From Phaseolus vulgaris (taxonomy: Eukaryota; Streptophyta; Magnoliopsida; Fabales; Fabaceae): 64,000 nucleotides of DNA. Within the stretch, counting starts at the first letter, position 1, and each line of letters opens with the position of its first letter. A model generated the notes under the pieces. It was not told the origin of the DNA. It searched no databases and was given only the letters and a program-made list of their open reading frames with translations. The stretch covers positions 36,840,023 to 36,904,022 of the forward strand of contig NC_023755.2 in the NCBI RefSeq assembly GCF_000499845.2. The letters are read 5' to 3'. Shown here in pieces: positions 1-12,773 of the stretch. A program made the translations under genes and the position numbers.

Positions 1-521
1 GTAGATTCTTCTGCCCAAAACTTGGAATCAAGGAGGTAAGTGGCTAAGAATCTTATTTATAGAAAGATTCATGTTTTGATTTTGAACTTGATACATTTCT
101 GGAACTGTATAATCCCTCAAAAAAGATGCTATTATCTTCTTTCAACAATAACTTCACCGTTTTAAATTAAATTGAAGAAGAAAGCTTTAGAACAATGCAA
201 AAACTGATAGCAAAAGTCGTCCAATCCTTCATTTCACTTCATGTTTCCTTTCAGGATCCTGTTTGTGGGAGTGCACATTGTTCACTGACACCCTACTGGA
301 GCAAGAAGCTGGGAAAGTGCAACTTCAAGGCTTATCAGGTGGGAACTCTCATCCCCTTCATTGGGATAAAGCATTACAGTACATACTTACATAAATGTAT
401 CATATTCATGCAGGCATCACCCAGAGGAGGAGTTCTCAATGTCCACTTTGATGAACCCACACAGAGAGTGTTTTTGCGTGGAAAAGCTGTTACAGTAATG
501 GAAGGGCATGTTCTAGTCTAG
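1..521 (+). CDS. PhzF-family (phenazine biosynthesis PhzC/PhzF-like) isomerase/epimerase-fold protein, 3' end only
   Basis: Last three exons of a gene that begins before the window. Coding parts read 1-35 (phase: two bases, then RFFCPKLGIKE), 255-338 (DPVCGSAHCSLTPYW...) and 414-521 (ASPRGGVLNVHFDE...VMEGHVLV, stop TAG 519-521). Introns 36-254 and 339-413 have GT/AG ends. The block FFCPKLGI-DPVCGSAHC and the ending GKAVTVMEG are hallmarks of the PhzF family; DPVCGSAHC is the conserved C-terminal-lobe loop with the family cysteine. Plant members are cytosolic-type proteins of the diaminopimelate-epimerase fold whose substrate is mostly unknown, so I assign no reaction. AATAAA-type poly(A) signals lie at 590-595 and 609-614. 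The last intron is only 75 nt, divisible by three and stop-free, so its retention would keep the frame. Confidence 0.85.
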
Positions 522-2097
522 CAATGTTCTTAGTTTTGCAGAATATGTAATTGCACCTGAACATGTGTAACAAAACTTCAATCTCATGAAATAAACATCT
601 GATCATTGAATAAACAAGTATTCTGAAATCAAATCACCATTTCATTAGCATGTAGAATTTTTATACAAGTTCTTTACGAAGTACAGAAAGCTTAAAACCC
701 TAATAAGAGCTAGTGAACTTGGTAACAGCCTTCGTCCCATGGCTTTGCCACTATCAGAAAGGAGAGAATGCAGAAGATGATGGATGAAAGAATGCTCTTA
801 GATTTTGAAACTGTGTTGTATATATAGAGGTTCAGTAGCTGCTATTTGATTGATTGATAGATATGGGTAGGGTACAGATTAGATTGATGATGTTAACCGT
901 TGGATCTTTGCTTCTTTTTTTAGTGTTTTCACGGGATAGATTTGTTTTGGATTGAGTTTTGCCAGGGTAGCATGAAAAAAATTTAAAAGTTAAAAAATTA
1001 GTGAACTAAAACACAAGGTTAATTTAGATTTATTATGTTTGAACAAAAGGAAATAAATTAGGGAAAAATAGAACAAATAACTTAAAGCTATAAGATGGAA
1101 TAAAACCTCATCCATATTATTTATTTACACTATGGAAACACTCGCATCGCATTGTTCCACTTTCGTATCTGCAATTTTTTTTTCTACTAAATTTTTATTA
1201 TTGTAAAAATTTAATATATATAGAAATAAAAAAAGTAATATGTAAAAGAAAAATATAAATTAATTAATCAATCTATTTTTTTTATTTTTCTCTGAGTTTT
1301 TTTTTAAAGTTTTTTCTCTTTTTCCATTAGTAGTTTTGAGATGGAAAGATGTGATGATGTTCAAGTTAAGATTAAGATTCACTTGATAGTAAATGACTTT
1401 ATCAAAGAATAGGGTTGCGCAAGTGGAGATAATAATTGGAAATAAGTGTTATTTTATTTGATGTGTGAGATTTGGAGAAGAAATCTAATAAATGTGTTGT
1501 TGCCTTAAAATAAGAAATTAAGAGAAAACTGAGGAAGTTAGTTTGCATATAAAAACTGTCTATTAATATTAATTTAAAAAATATTTTTTTAAATAATTCA
1601 TATGAAATGATAAAATACTTCATCGTAGTAATAAAATTATATATATTAAACAAAGACAGAATCAGAAAAATTTGTGCACACAAAAAAAGGATTATTTAAA
1701 AAATTCATTTTTATATATAGATATAAATATGTAGATATAGATGAGTAACAAAAAATTCAAAAAATTAATTTAATTATATATATAATTAAGTGATTTGATT
1801 TGTATTAAAGATAAAATTAATTTTTTTTTAATAAAATTGAACTAAACTATTTATTATATTTAAATATAATATTTACTGTATTTTATTTATGATATATTTA
1901 TATTTATTAAAATACTATAACAAATTTATATTGCAATTTTTATGTATAAAATTATGTAATTTTTAAAAAAATAAAATTTATGAATAGAAATTATACAAAA
2001 TAATTCAAAACATATTTTTCTATTTAATAGTTTTTCATTATAAAATGTTTAACACTTTTTAGAAATATTTTATAATCTTTTTAAAATGTTTAACAAT
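522..2097. other. Intergenic, AT-rich; 3' UTR then no recognisable gene
   Basis: Holds the 3' UTR and poly(A) signals of the PhzF-like gene up to about 620. After that it is AT-rich sequence with homopolymer runs. The longest open frames are short, AT-driven and match nothing I recognise. Confidence 0.6.
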
Positions 2098-2272
2098 AAC
2101 TACTACAACAAAATAAAATCATGAAATACAAATTAATTTTAAAGATGAAAAATAATTAATTGTTACCGTGACTAAAGTAAAGATTATTTTAAAAACTAAA
2201 AGAAATTGATTTCTAAATTTTTTATTATTGTTAAATGATTTATAAATTGGTATCTAATTAACTTTAATTACA

Positions 2273-2275
<3 letters not shown>
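2098..2275. mobile_element. Truncated CACTA-like MITE (left half)
   Basis: Begins with ACTACTACAACAAAAT, a decayed form of the CACTACAAGAAAATCAT terminus seen elsewhere in the window. It continues with the family's subterminal block (AAAATAATTAATTGTTACCG, GACTAAAGTAAAG) and the central TTATTATTGTTAAATGATTT / TTGGTATCTAATTA segment. The right half is missing and is replaced by the TA microsatellite that follows. It lies about 400 bp upstream of the carboxypeptidase start codon. Confidence 0.6.

Positions 2276-2319
<44 letters not shown>
2276..2319. repeat. (TA)n microsatellite, about 22 units
   Basis: Uninterrupted TA dinucleotide run directly abutting the truncated MITE, 357 bp before the SCPL start codon. 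Confidence 0.95.
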
Positions 2320-2320
<1 letters not shown>

Positions 2321-2675
2321 TAGAATAGTTTTATCCTTCTTTTTTGTTCTTATATATTACCATGAGTGCATTTTAATCATTTTACTTTATGTTTATTAAT
2401 CTCTGAATATGATTGGCTTTGAGAAACTAAACTAAAAAAATTATTTTTAGGCAATTTATTTCTATGCTAATGATCAAATCAATAACAAATAAATAATTTT
2501 TATCAGTTTAAGTAGTAAGGGTATGGAAGTTAATATATTTTAATACTCTAAATTTAATAATAATAAAATTTGTATCCATCTTCAATCCTGTTCCTGCATA
2601 ATTGCCACACCCTCTTTTTTTGTCCTTTACTCACTCACTCTCCTTGTTACTTATCACTTCATCTCCTTCCCTAGG

Positions 2676-5600
2676 ATGGAAAAGTTCCAAGCTTTTGGGA
2701 TCACTCTTGTATTCTTTGTTATACTATTTCAGGAAGGATCAGTAACATGTAGCAGTAGAAGCTCCAGGAATGAAGATGGATCAGAGGAATGGGGATATGT
2801 GCAAATTAGATCTAGTAATCTCTTCTTTCTTTACTTTCTCATGGTACATAATGAAAAACTAGCATGATTCTGTGCCTTTGAAAATTATTGGACAGTAGTT
2901 ACTTATCTTTATGCTTTGCATTTTGCTATCACAGAAGCTCATTTGTTCTGGTGGCTTTACAGAAGTCCATACAGAGTGGATAATCCCTCAAAGCCCTGGC
3001 CAATCATTCTCTGGTTGCAGGGAGGACCAGTATGTGTTTTTTTAGAGTAAAAATCAATTATCCTGAGATTAGAAATTTTTTTCTCATTGTAGTTGACTAA
3101 ATTGGTTTATGGAAATTATGACAGATTTCCCAATATTCATTCTTAAAGTTGGGTTATTATATGAATTAAGAATAGCCACATTTTGTTCTAATGACATTGA
3201 TTTTTTCAAAATATTGAACAGGGTGGTTCAGGAGTTGGGTTTGGAAATTTTGGAGAGATTGGTCCTTTGGATGGCAATTTGAAGCCCCGGGATTTCACAT
3301 GGTTGAGGAAAGCAGATCTCTTGTTTGTGGTAGCTCATTAACTCTTATTTTTTTGATTGAAGCAATTGGTTACAGTTTCTAAGTAATTTTGCATTGTAAT
3401 GAGCTTTTCACTGTGCTTCTTACATCTTTCAATGACATTAAATCAATGTGTCATGCCATATACTATACAGGACAACCCTGTTGGAACCGGGTACAGTTAT
3501 GTCGAAGATTCGGATCTCTATGTCAAAACAGATGAAGAGGCAGCCACAGATTTGACAACCTTGTTAGCTGAATTATTCAACAATGATGTCAACCTCCAAA
3601 AGAGTCCTCTGTTCATTGTTGCAGAGTCTTATGGTGGCAAATTTGCTGTAGCTCTTGCATTATCAGCTCTCAAAGCTATTCAACAAGGAACATTAAAGGT
3701 TATCCTTGGAGGTATATGTTCCTTCCACATTAACATCATCCAAGACAAATAACAATTCTTGTCCATCAATATGGAGAATTTTGTTTTGTGTTCCTTACAC
3801 AGATCCATTAATTGCATATATGAAATATTATATGTATAGTAACTTTCTTTTTCTTATTTAGGTGTGGCATTAGGAGACTCCTGGATCTCCCCAGAAGATT
3901 TTGTGGTATTTATCAGTATTATTGTAGTCAAAGGTTAAAACTTAACTTACAACTTTCACAATTTTAATATTTTCAACCTTGCAGTTCTCATGGGGTCCTT
4001 TGCTGAAAGATCTATCAAGACTTGATGACAATGGACTGCAAAAAGCAAACAGGTGCACCTTTTTTCCACAATCTCAAATAGACAAATTGGTGAAATGTAG
4101 GAGTTTGATTTCATTTTCTATATTATCTGATAGATAAATATGATTTTACAAACAGTATAGCTGAGAGGATCAAGCAGCAACTTGAGGCAGGTCAATTTGC
4201 TGATGCAACTAATTCATGGGGCGATCTTGAGGATGAGATTAGCACTAGCAGCAATTCTGTGGTACTATAATTTCCATTAATCACATTGGTGTATTTATTT
4301 AATCACTTGAATGCTTTGAAAAACTGATATGATTATTAAAATAGTGTATACAAGTGAAAGTAACATTTCATGTCATTAGCTAACTTTTGGAGTTGTGGTA
4401 GATTTGAAACTAGTTGTAAAAGTGTTTTGTATCACAGCTCCTGAAATTCTAAATTTGTAATACTTCAGGATTTCTATAATTTTCTACAAGATTCAGACAT
4501 TGGTTCAAACGGCTTAAACGAAATGGAGCTGGGATTATCGAAAGAAGTGGCAATTATGCGATACTCCAAGTATCTAATGTCAAAGATTTCAACTCTTGGT
4601 AGTGAGGAGGATGATCTTGAAAAATTACTAAATGGTGTCATAAGGAAGAAGTTAAAGATCATTCCTGAGAATGTAACGTGAGTTCTTAATTCTTTGAATT
4701 AAAAAAATCATCTCAAATTCCAATTCAAATTCGTGATCTCACAACTTTTGTGATGATGACAGATACGAAGTGCAGTCCTGGGAGGTTTTCGAAAGTCTTG
4801 TAACTGATTTTATGAAGCCAAGAATCAGTGAGGTAAGAAGATAATAACATGCTTAAACCAATTTGATTATGTATTTTGTGCTCAAAGAATTTTTGATGAT
4901 GATATTTATTTTAAAAGAAGTACAGACAGGAAAAAAACAGAATAAAGAAGGTAAAGAATATGAGAAAAAATATTTATTCTGTTTTTTTATTCAAATCAAA
5001 GCAGGTGTCTGAATATATAGAAATAATACACTTTTTTATAGGTCTAACTAAAAAGAGAATGTAAAAAGACAATAAAGACTAAATCAGAAAAGACAAAATA
5101 AAGACTAGATACTTGTATAAACACAAACAACTAAGAATTAGAAAAAAACAAAATTGATATTAGCTTCCTTCTAGTAACCTTGTATCTATATCCTTTGATA
5201 TTTATAAAATTAAATTAATTAAAATGGGTATTTTTTTTTAGTTTTAATATTTGATGTCTCTAGTTTAATTCCCTTAGGTTGATGAGCTGCTGGCACTTGG
5301 GGTCAACGTGACTGTGTACAATGGTCAAGTAAGTGTCCTTCCCCAACATTTTTACAAACAGTTTATATCAAAAGTTGATGGCAGCACAATATAAACATTG
5401 TTCATCCCAATTGTTTGATATATGTAATCTGGGTTTAAAGCATGGTATCTGTATATTTAAGGAAATTGACAGAGCAAATTGCTGGAAAACCTGATTTGAC
5501 CATCTTTTACTTTAGAGATCCTTCGATTAGAGATGAAAACAATTTATTGTATATAAGTGGATGCAAACCTCTCACCTCACAAGTTGGTATTATAAGATTG

Positions 5601-7601
5601 AGTTAAGCTTAAAATGCATTTCGTAATGATTTTTTATGTGATTTTCGCATCTCAATTATTTGAAATATTACAATGTGCATACAACATTGTTCATCCCAAA
5701 TTTGTCTGTGGTGTGAGAAATGATAACATTAAATTTGGATCATGCTACTATATATAATCAAAATTAAAAAGATAATAAACATGTACATAACTATTTAGAA
5801 AGTCATGTGCAATTTAATGATCTACCTATCCTATTCTTATGTCATAATAGTAGAAGTACTAACATAGAAAAACATGCATGTAATCTCAATGGATCATTGT
5901 AATTTGTGGTTATTATAGGTTGATCTCATTTGTGCAACCAAGGGAACAGAAGCTTGGCTTAAGAAACTGAAGTAAGCAACTATGCATCATAACTTTGGAT
6001 CTTTGGTGAAAGCATAGATTTATGAGAGTAATGGTGTTTTTTCTTTTTTGGGGTCCATTGTGTAGGTGGGAAGGACTTGAAAGTTTCTTGGAAAAAGACA
6101 GAACCCCCATCTATTGTGGAAGTGACAAAACCACCAAAGGGTTTTTCAAGTCACACAAAAACCTACATTTTTATTGGATCCTTGGAGCTGGTCATTTTGT
6201 AAGTGGAAATAATTCATAACCACTGCTTAACTTTTTTATGTGGAGTGAACCTCCAAGTTATAAGCTTTACTTACTATAGAATTAATAAAAACAAAGTAAA
6301 TAACATTAATAGTTAATAAAATAATAACAATTGATATTTTAAGAAATTACTTATTATTTATGTATATATAATATTAATAACTGTTAATTTTGTTAATCTA
6401 TGATTATGAGTACTCATCTTAGCTGTAAGAATAGTTTTCTCGAATAATTTATTTATATTGTATTTGTATTTGAAAAATTAAAATAGTTGCTTATGTGAGT
6501 GAGAGAGAATAAAGAAAAGTGGTGCCTGATTTGAGGAAAAATATATTTTTTATGGTGCATCAGCAAAATTAAGTAAGCATCTACGTATTGGTTAATAATT
6601 TCTACATTTTCTTTTTAAAGACTTTAACTACAAGTATGATATGAATGATTTTTTTATTTTATATATGTTATATATAAATGTTTTTAAATTGCGTTTTTTA
6701 CACACATTTGTTTTATCAATAAAATAAAATAAAATAAGACATTTGAGGAGTGTTCCAATTCTTATCTAGACACTTTAAAATGTTCTAACATTTATACAGA
6801 AAATGATCAAGACTAATATGTTCAACACCTTACCTACAAACATCCATTAGACTCTACAAACCACCAAACCAATTCTTAAGCAAGAAAAAGAGTGGTGGGT
6901 CACATTAAAAGAATTGAGCAACTATCCTCTCAAGATCCTTATAACCAATCTTTAGTTGAAAGATAACAAAATACAATACAAACAAAACATCTCCTAATAC
7001 AATTAGAAGTACTCACAAAACAGTTACCAGACAAATTCCTGATTGAAAAACAAGTACCACACAAATCTATTCAAGAATGAAACTGCTTTCTTCAAACCTG
7101 AAAACACATTACCTGCTTAGTAACACACAAACATATAATCATATAAAAATTAGAAACTGGTTGAGGAAATAAGTAAAAAAATAAAATAGTATAAAATTAT
7201 AATTATTAGTGGTAAGTGAGATGATTGAAAGTGAAGCATTTATAACTGAAGTTATACTTCTACTCAACGGTTTATAATATATTTCTTAGTAAAGGAATAG
7301 ATAGAAAGATGAGTGAGAGAAATGTTAAGTTAACATCATGAAGAGTTAAAAAAAAGGAATTATAATAAGACTAACAAAATATGAATCCTTGTTAATTGTG
7401 GCATCAGATTGATCATGTTTTAGGAATCAATCTAAAAGAGATTAATTTGTTAAATTAGGAGTGTCTTTGATTTTCTTCTTTGTTTGTTTCAGTAATTTAT
7501 TTGTTTGGTCACTGTTACAGGTACCTACTGATGAACCCTGTGTAGCACTAGACATGGTTGGTGCAATTACACAGTCACCAGCTATTTTGAATATACAGTA
7601 A
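2676..7601 (+). CDS. SCPL51: Serine carboxypeptidase-like protein, SCPL51 type (peptidase family S10)
   Basis: Thirteen exons: 2676-2814, 2935-3029, 3222-3329, 3471-3711, 3862-3905, 3985-4052, 4156-4261, 4469-4677, 4763-4832, 5278-5328, 5919-5971, 6066-6198, 7521-7601. All junctions are GT-AG and keep frame, giving about 465 aa, the usual length for this family. Residues 1 to about 25 form a hydrophobic signal peptide, so the product is probably secreted or vacuolar. The S10 core is complete: oxyanion segment LQGGPGGSG, nucleophile Ser167 in AESYGG, Asp379 in NGQVDLIC, His438 in GAGHF. LQGGP (rather than LNGGP) and the lineage-typical KAHLFWWLY place it in the SCPL51-like group. Members hydrolyse peptides or act as acyltransferases; the substrate here cannot be read. 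The last intron (1322 bp) is by far the longest. Poly(A) signal AATAAA at 7624-7629. Confidence 0.93.
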
Positions 7602-8159
7602 TGTATTATTATGTACCCAATGGAATAAATAAATTGTTACAACCCTAATAAAGAGAATGGCATTGTCACTTAGTATATTTTAGTTTTTTTTGTCTCTCTT
7701 CTTTACAATAATGTGAGTATGAATTGAGTAACCAAACAATCTATGATATTGGGGAATGAACAAATAAAAGATGTTAAGTTCATTTTTTATCATTTCAAAA
7801 AACATAGAAAAAACTCTAATAAATTCTCCCATAGTGCAAAGATAAAAAAGGTCACAACTTTAGATTTTCAAAACTAATCTTCAATTTAGGACTTAATTAC
7901 ACTTATAATAATAAACATATCATTTCAATTATAAATATCTCTTTGCTTCAATTAGCAAGATTAGCACTGCACTATAAAGACGGATAATTGATTAATTTGT
8001 ATCAAATGTTTTTATTTGAATTTTATCATATGCGAAATATTGTATAAAACTGAAGAAACATATAGACTAATTTAAAGGGTCTAGACATAAATTATTTTTA
8101 CAAAGAGAACCCAAATTTCAGCTGTTGCAATAATATTCTTTTGAAAGGGAATTAATAGA
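7602..8159. other. Intergenic after SCPL51; nothing coding seen
   Basis: 3' UTR of the carboxypeptidase gene to about 7650, then AT-rich sequence with no open frame of note. Confidence 0.6.
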
Positions 8160-8589
8160 ACTCTACAAGAAAATAAATAATTAAGTAGTAAATAGTAATT
8201 AAATTTAGAGATTAAAAATAATTAGTTATTATATTAACTAAATTAGATACTAATTTAGAGACTAAAAAATTATTTATATTTAAAGTGTTTTTTATTATTA
8301 ATAAAAATTTATAAAATGATTTCTAAATTTGTACTTACTCCTAATATTTTAGATTCTAAAGTAATTTCTAAAAAACTAATAAAAACTAATTTAAAATATA
8401 AAGTAGTAAATAGCTAAAACATTGATAACTAATGGTTAGATACCAATTTAAAAATTATTTTATTAATAATATAAACTACTTTAGACACAAATTGTTTTTA
8501 GTTTATAAAATAATATCTAATTAATCAAATACTAATTAATTATTTTGATATCTAAAATTAGTTTCTAATTAATGATCTTCTTATTAGTG
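8160..8589. mobile_element. CACTA-like MITE, diverged subfamily
   Basis: Left end CTCTACAAGAAAATAAATAA and right end AATGATCTTCTTATTAGTG are roughly inverted copies of CACTACAAGAAAAT. The subterminal arm reads AAAAATAATTAGTTATTATA then TTAACTAAATTAGATAC, and an inverted version (TTAATTATTTTGATATCTAA) precedes the right end. This subfamily has TATTAACTAAATTA where others have TAGTGACTAAATTA. No coding capacity. Confidence 0.6.
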
Positions 8590-9099
8590 GAAAGAAATAA
8601 AGAATAATAAAATAATAAAAAATAGAAATTAGATGGATAAAAATAGGAAAGGAGGAAATTAGAGAAATTTCATTGTTTTGAATAAATAAAAAAAGCGAGT
8701 AGAAAGAAATATATAAATATTATATATTCTCTAAGAAAAATTAAAACACTTATTTCTCGTTTCATCTTGAGAAAATAATATTTGTTTATAGATTTTCTAA
8801 TTTACAAAAATGATTTCTTTCTTTTATATTTATTTTTCTCTTACAAACACATTAAAAAAATATAATGCCTCTATCTTATTTCTTATCTTATCTCGTGTCT
8901 TTCACTTATTTAATACATGACTCTCACAATCAAACACTAGACCGATAACAGTGACATCTCATGAATTATTGTTTTTATCAATAATTTTGTCTTAAAATGA
9001 TATACTCAAATAAAATATAATTTTAATTTCTATAATATCCATAAAAAAATATTAGAATTTATTATTTATTGAATGCAATATAGTGTGTCGAGCTTCTTT

Positions 9100-9422
9100 A
9101 ACTAAAAAAAATTATAAAATAAAAATCAATTTTTAGAGATAAAAAATAATTAGTTGTTATAGTGACTGAATTAGAAAAAACTAAATAAATTTTGGTTAAA
9201 TTAGTTTCTGATTAGCAACCAAATTTAGAATATAAATAATTGGTAGCAAAAACTTTGTTTGCTAATTAGACACCAATTTAGAAACAATTTAACAATAATA
9301 AAAATTAATTTAGAAACCAAAATTATTTTAATTTCTAAAATGATCTTTAATTTAGTCACCATAGCAACTATATATTTTTTATCTCTAAAAATTAGTTTTT
9401 ATTTTATGATTTTCTTGTAGTG
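9100..9422. mobile_element. CACTA-like MITE, right end intact
   Basis: Right end ATGATTTTCTTGTAGTG is a near-perfect inverted CACTACAAGAAAATCAT. The left end is eroded (ACTAAAAAAAATTATAAAAT). The two arms, AGAGATAAAAAATAATTAGT and TATTTTTTATCTCTAAAAAT, are strongly complementary, so the whole about 320-bp element could fold into one long hairpin. Confidence 0.7.
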
Positions 9423-10601
9423 TCTTACCTAATATTGTAGATACCGTATATATTTACTTATCCAAAAAATTATATAATTGTATATTTTTATATGAGTTAA
9501 ATATATATATATTTTTTTGTCTATTTTAAATCTTAGGTATACTTATAATGAGAAAATTATTTAAATAAATTCTTATCAATGTTTTTTTTTACTTAATAAA
9601 TTAATTTTCAATGTTAAAATATTTCATAGACTCACATAAATGTTACAATAGAGTTTAGAGTTTAAAGTAGATCACGAAAGACATATGTAACTTTAATTAT
9701 CAACTACTATTGATTTTCTTAACTTTGCTTGTAGAGAAAAACTTGAGAAAGCTCCTCGAGTGACTTTACTTTAAATGTCATATGTTATACAGTTGATGTA
9801 CAAACTTCGTTTTCAACTTATTATTAATTAGTGGCATGGATAATGGCCACAGTTATAATTCACCATACAATGTTAGAGAACACCAACCAATTCCCACAAA
9901 ATTTTGTCTACACTCATTTTGTCTTTTAACTCTGCTTTCACCTTTAAACAAACCAATCTATATATGAAAAAACTTAGTCTTTTATATATTATCTCCCACA
10001 GTAAAATATATATTCTTTTCAAATTTTGAATTATTAAATTCCTACAAGTATTATTATTTTATCGTAACAATTAATAATATGACACTCCTTTTTTTGTAAT
10101 TTTGCGCTTTCTTTTGTATAGAGTTCTAAACTAAGGATCATTAATTAACACACATATTTTTGCTTACTTTGTAATTGGATTTGATTTCAAAAATAAAATT
10201 TATATCAATTATTAAGAGAAATAATTGTTAATATATGGTGTGTTCACAAAGACAAGGTACTCACCAAGGCACAGAATCCAAGCGATACAAAATAATCTAT
10301 GCATGAAAGTTTCTATACACTGATAGCATCTGATTTTAATTCATTATCACAGACCAAAAGGTGACAGAAAAACAAGACAAACTCTGTAAAATTTATAAAA
10401 TGAATAAAGCTTTGTAAGTTATGCAACTTGTTTTTTTGAAAAACTAAACAACTTTTATAAAGATTAAAAAGCATAAGCTAATTATAGCTTACAAAGAAAA
10501 CATATTTTTCTTAGTGAAGTTTAGTTAAAGATGTTACAGTATGATTGGTGTGAAGCAGGGAGAAGAGTTCTTGATGAATGATGATGATAGAGACATAAAC
10601 A
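9423..10601. other. Intergenic; 3' flank of the STOP1-like gene
   Basis: AT-rich, no recognisable gene. The right-most few hundred bases probably include the 3' UTR of the minus-strand zinc-finger gene. Confidence 0.5.
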
Positions 10602-11846
10602 TCATCTTGAGCTACCATCAATCTGCATTTGCAATGTGTGCTGCTCCAATTTTGCTGAGTATGATGAGAGAGCAATATTGGTGATAGCTGGTTGGTGCCC
10701 CACGAACAAAGCAACATGGCCCATGAGTTTGTCTTTCCTAGAAAACGAAGTGCCACACGAGCACTGCCACTTGAGATCCCCACAGTGCTTCTCATGTGTC
10801 CTCAGATCAGAGAGCACAGAGAACTGCTTCTGGTTGCATCTCTTGCACACATACATTTTGGGGCAATGGCTTCTCTTGTAATGATTCTTAGCACAAATCA
10901 TAGACTTCAATGGCTGGAACTTGGCATGCTTTCGGTTCCACCTACACCCTTCTTGAGGACACGAATATCTCTTTGGCTTCAGGCTCATCAAAATCTCGCT
11001 TTCCCCTTCTAACTTCCCCATATTCTTAATTGGGTTGCTTAATGCAGCATTGGTCTTGTACTCATCCCCATGAGCCCTCATGTGCATCCTCAAATTCGCA
11101 TCACGCTTGAACCCTTTGCCACAAACTTGGCAATAGTGCGTGTACTTAGCCAACAAATCCGCAGCATCCAATTCAATTATATCACTATTCTTTGGTGAAA
11201 GCCCTCTATGATTATACCACTCTTCGTTAGGTTCATGTTCTTCTCCACCTCTACTAATAATCATATTGTTTTCACTAACTACAACGCTTGGATCATCTTC
11301 CTTAGTCTTACTAATAATATTGCTATTATCCTCGTTATTGTTATAGCTTTCACTAAACCAGTCCAGTGCCTCTGACTCAGTGCTAGAAAACAAACCCTGA
11401 TGATGGTCACTGATATCTATGCCTATGTTACCAAGCACACTTCTATTTGTGCCAAAATTTGAGTGAGGCAATAACTTGTTCAGCTGGTGCAATTTGTTGG
11501 TGCATGTATTAGTATCATTAGTACCTGAAGGGGTAGTGGTGAGAGCCATCTGTTGGCAGGTGAGCATCATTGATGTGGCAGTGACTATGATTTCTTGGAT
11601 TGTGGAGTTCATGCTGGATATGGCCATGGAAGTTGACTCGGGTAGGCTTTCATTTGGGGAGAGAATAACACCTACTAGGGTCTGCACCTCACCAACCTTG
11701 TCCTTCAGAATAGAGAGATTGAAGAGGAGGGTACTGGAGTGTGAAGCTGAGGCAGACTCCACAGAGGGTGACACCAAATCTTCTGGGTCAGAGAACATCC
11801 GAAGCCCTTGATGATTTTGGAAGCTAGATGTGGCCCTTGAAATCAT
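10602..11846 (-). CDS. STOP1-like: STOP1-type C2H2 zinc-finger transcription factor
   Basis: Single open frame of 414 aa. I start at the ATG 11846-11844 (MISRATSSF): upstream in frame there is only GTG and then a TAG stop. Four zinc-finger-like units lie in the C-terminal half at about 237-260 ([20 protein letters not shown]), 292-325 (YSCPQEGC...), 330-352 ([22 protein letters not shown]) and 358-380 ([16 protein letters not shown]). This order and spacing, with GDEYKT after the first finger and [20 protein letters not shown], is diagnostic of the STOP1 family. Known members are nuclear activators for proton and aluminium tolerance (malate and citrate transporter genes). The N-terminal half is low in domain content. 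The length suits a STOP2-like paralogue rather than the longer STOP1 itself. A 5'-UTR intron is possible and was not resolved. Confidence 0.9.
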   Translation of the reverse strand: MISRATSSFQNHQGLRMFSDPEDLVSPSVESASASHSSTLLFNLSILKDKVGEVQTLVGVILSPNESLPESTSMAISSMNSTIQEIIVTATSMMLTCQQMALTTTPSGTNDTNTCTNKLHQLNKLLPHSNFGTNRSVLGNIGIDISDHHQGLFSSTESEALDWFSESYNNNEDNSNIISKTKEDDPSVVVSENNMIISRGGEEHEPNEEWYNHRGLSPKNSDIIELDAADLLAKYTHYCQVCGKGFKRDANLRMHMRAHGDEYKTNAALSNPIKNMGKLEGESEILMSLKPKRYSCPQEGCRWNRKHAKFQPLKSMICAKNHYKRSHCPKMYVCKRCNQKQFSVLSDLRTHEKHCGDLKWQCSCGTSFSRKDKLMGHVALFVGHQPAITNIALSSYSAKLEQHTLQMQIDGSSR

Positions 11847-12773
11847 TGCAAGATTACCTTCTTCAAACACTGCTATCTAGCTGCTACCAAGATATTAACT
11901 CTAAAGATTGGTTCTGAGTTTCTTGATATAAATATTGAAAGCATATTACAATTGAAGTCTCACAAGCAAATTAAGCACACTTAACATAACATATATGATG
12001 GTAATAAGAGAGAGAGAAGTCAACTGAGAGATGAAACTTGAAGTTCTTCCCCACTTACGACCTCCCTTGCATGTACCCTATATGAGGGTGGGACCATTCT
12101 TCATTCGAAATTGTAAAGAAATTGCAAGTGACAGACACAGACCAATGGGGTACAACTTTATTGGACTTCCCGGCAATACGTTTTTTACATGTTGATGAGT
12201 TTTTATAATATTATTAAAGCTTTCTAGGTTGCTTAGATCTATAAACCCTACCATGCTTCTCTCTGTCCTCACTCTCCTTTCTCAACAAAGAAACATTATT
12301 CTCTTCTCTATTTAAATATTTTATGTGAACATAACTGACTTGGTTTTGTTTTTGTAAAACTTTTTGGAACAATTTTTGTCATTATAATAGTACTATGTGT
12401 GTTTTTATTGTCTTTCAAATATTGATTGATATAGAAAGACCCTTCCTTACACATGAATTCACTTGACCATCCTAAAAAAGGTAATTTGATACCAAGAACA
12501 TAAATGACATAATAATCTGTATTGATTCCAAAAAAAGGTGTGAAAGATTAAAAAACCAGAGGCATCTGAGGCAGACTTGAAACAAAACTGATGAAGAAGT
12601 AGAAGTGACTCAGGAGAAGGAGATGAATGGTCTACTGTAGTTTGAAACTACGCAATGGATCAATCCAAAACTAAAAATCAAATTAGACAGATAAAATAAG
12701 CAGAAGTTAATATATAATAAATGCTCAAATCAATTTTATGTTTCATAACTTTCCTTTTTCTTTTTATTTTCTT
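11847..12773. other. Upstream region of the STOP1-like gene
   Basis: Divergent 5' side of the minus-strand factor. On the minus strand it includes a CT-rich tract (complement of the GA run at 12008-12019), typical of plant 5' UTRs. No other gene recognised. Confidence 0.5.

Noticed and set aside
195..521. 108-codon ORF at the left edge taken as a complete small gene
   Set aside because: It reads through the 75-nt intron and starts inside the preceding intron; it is the 3' part of the PhzF-like gene.
10636..11811. Plus-strand ORFs over the STOP1-like gene (81-111 codons)
   Set aside because: Antisense shadows of the real minus-strand coding sequence, without domain content.
11868..11870. GTG as start of the STOP1-like protein
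   Set aside because: Plant nuclear genes initiate at ATG; the next in-frame Met (11846) gives the start MIS-, which looks family-typical, and a stop lies just upstream of the GTG.
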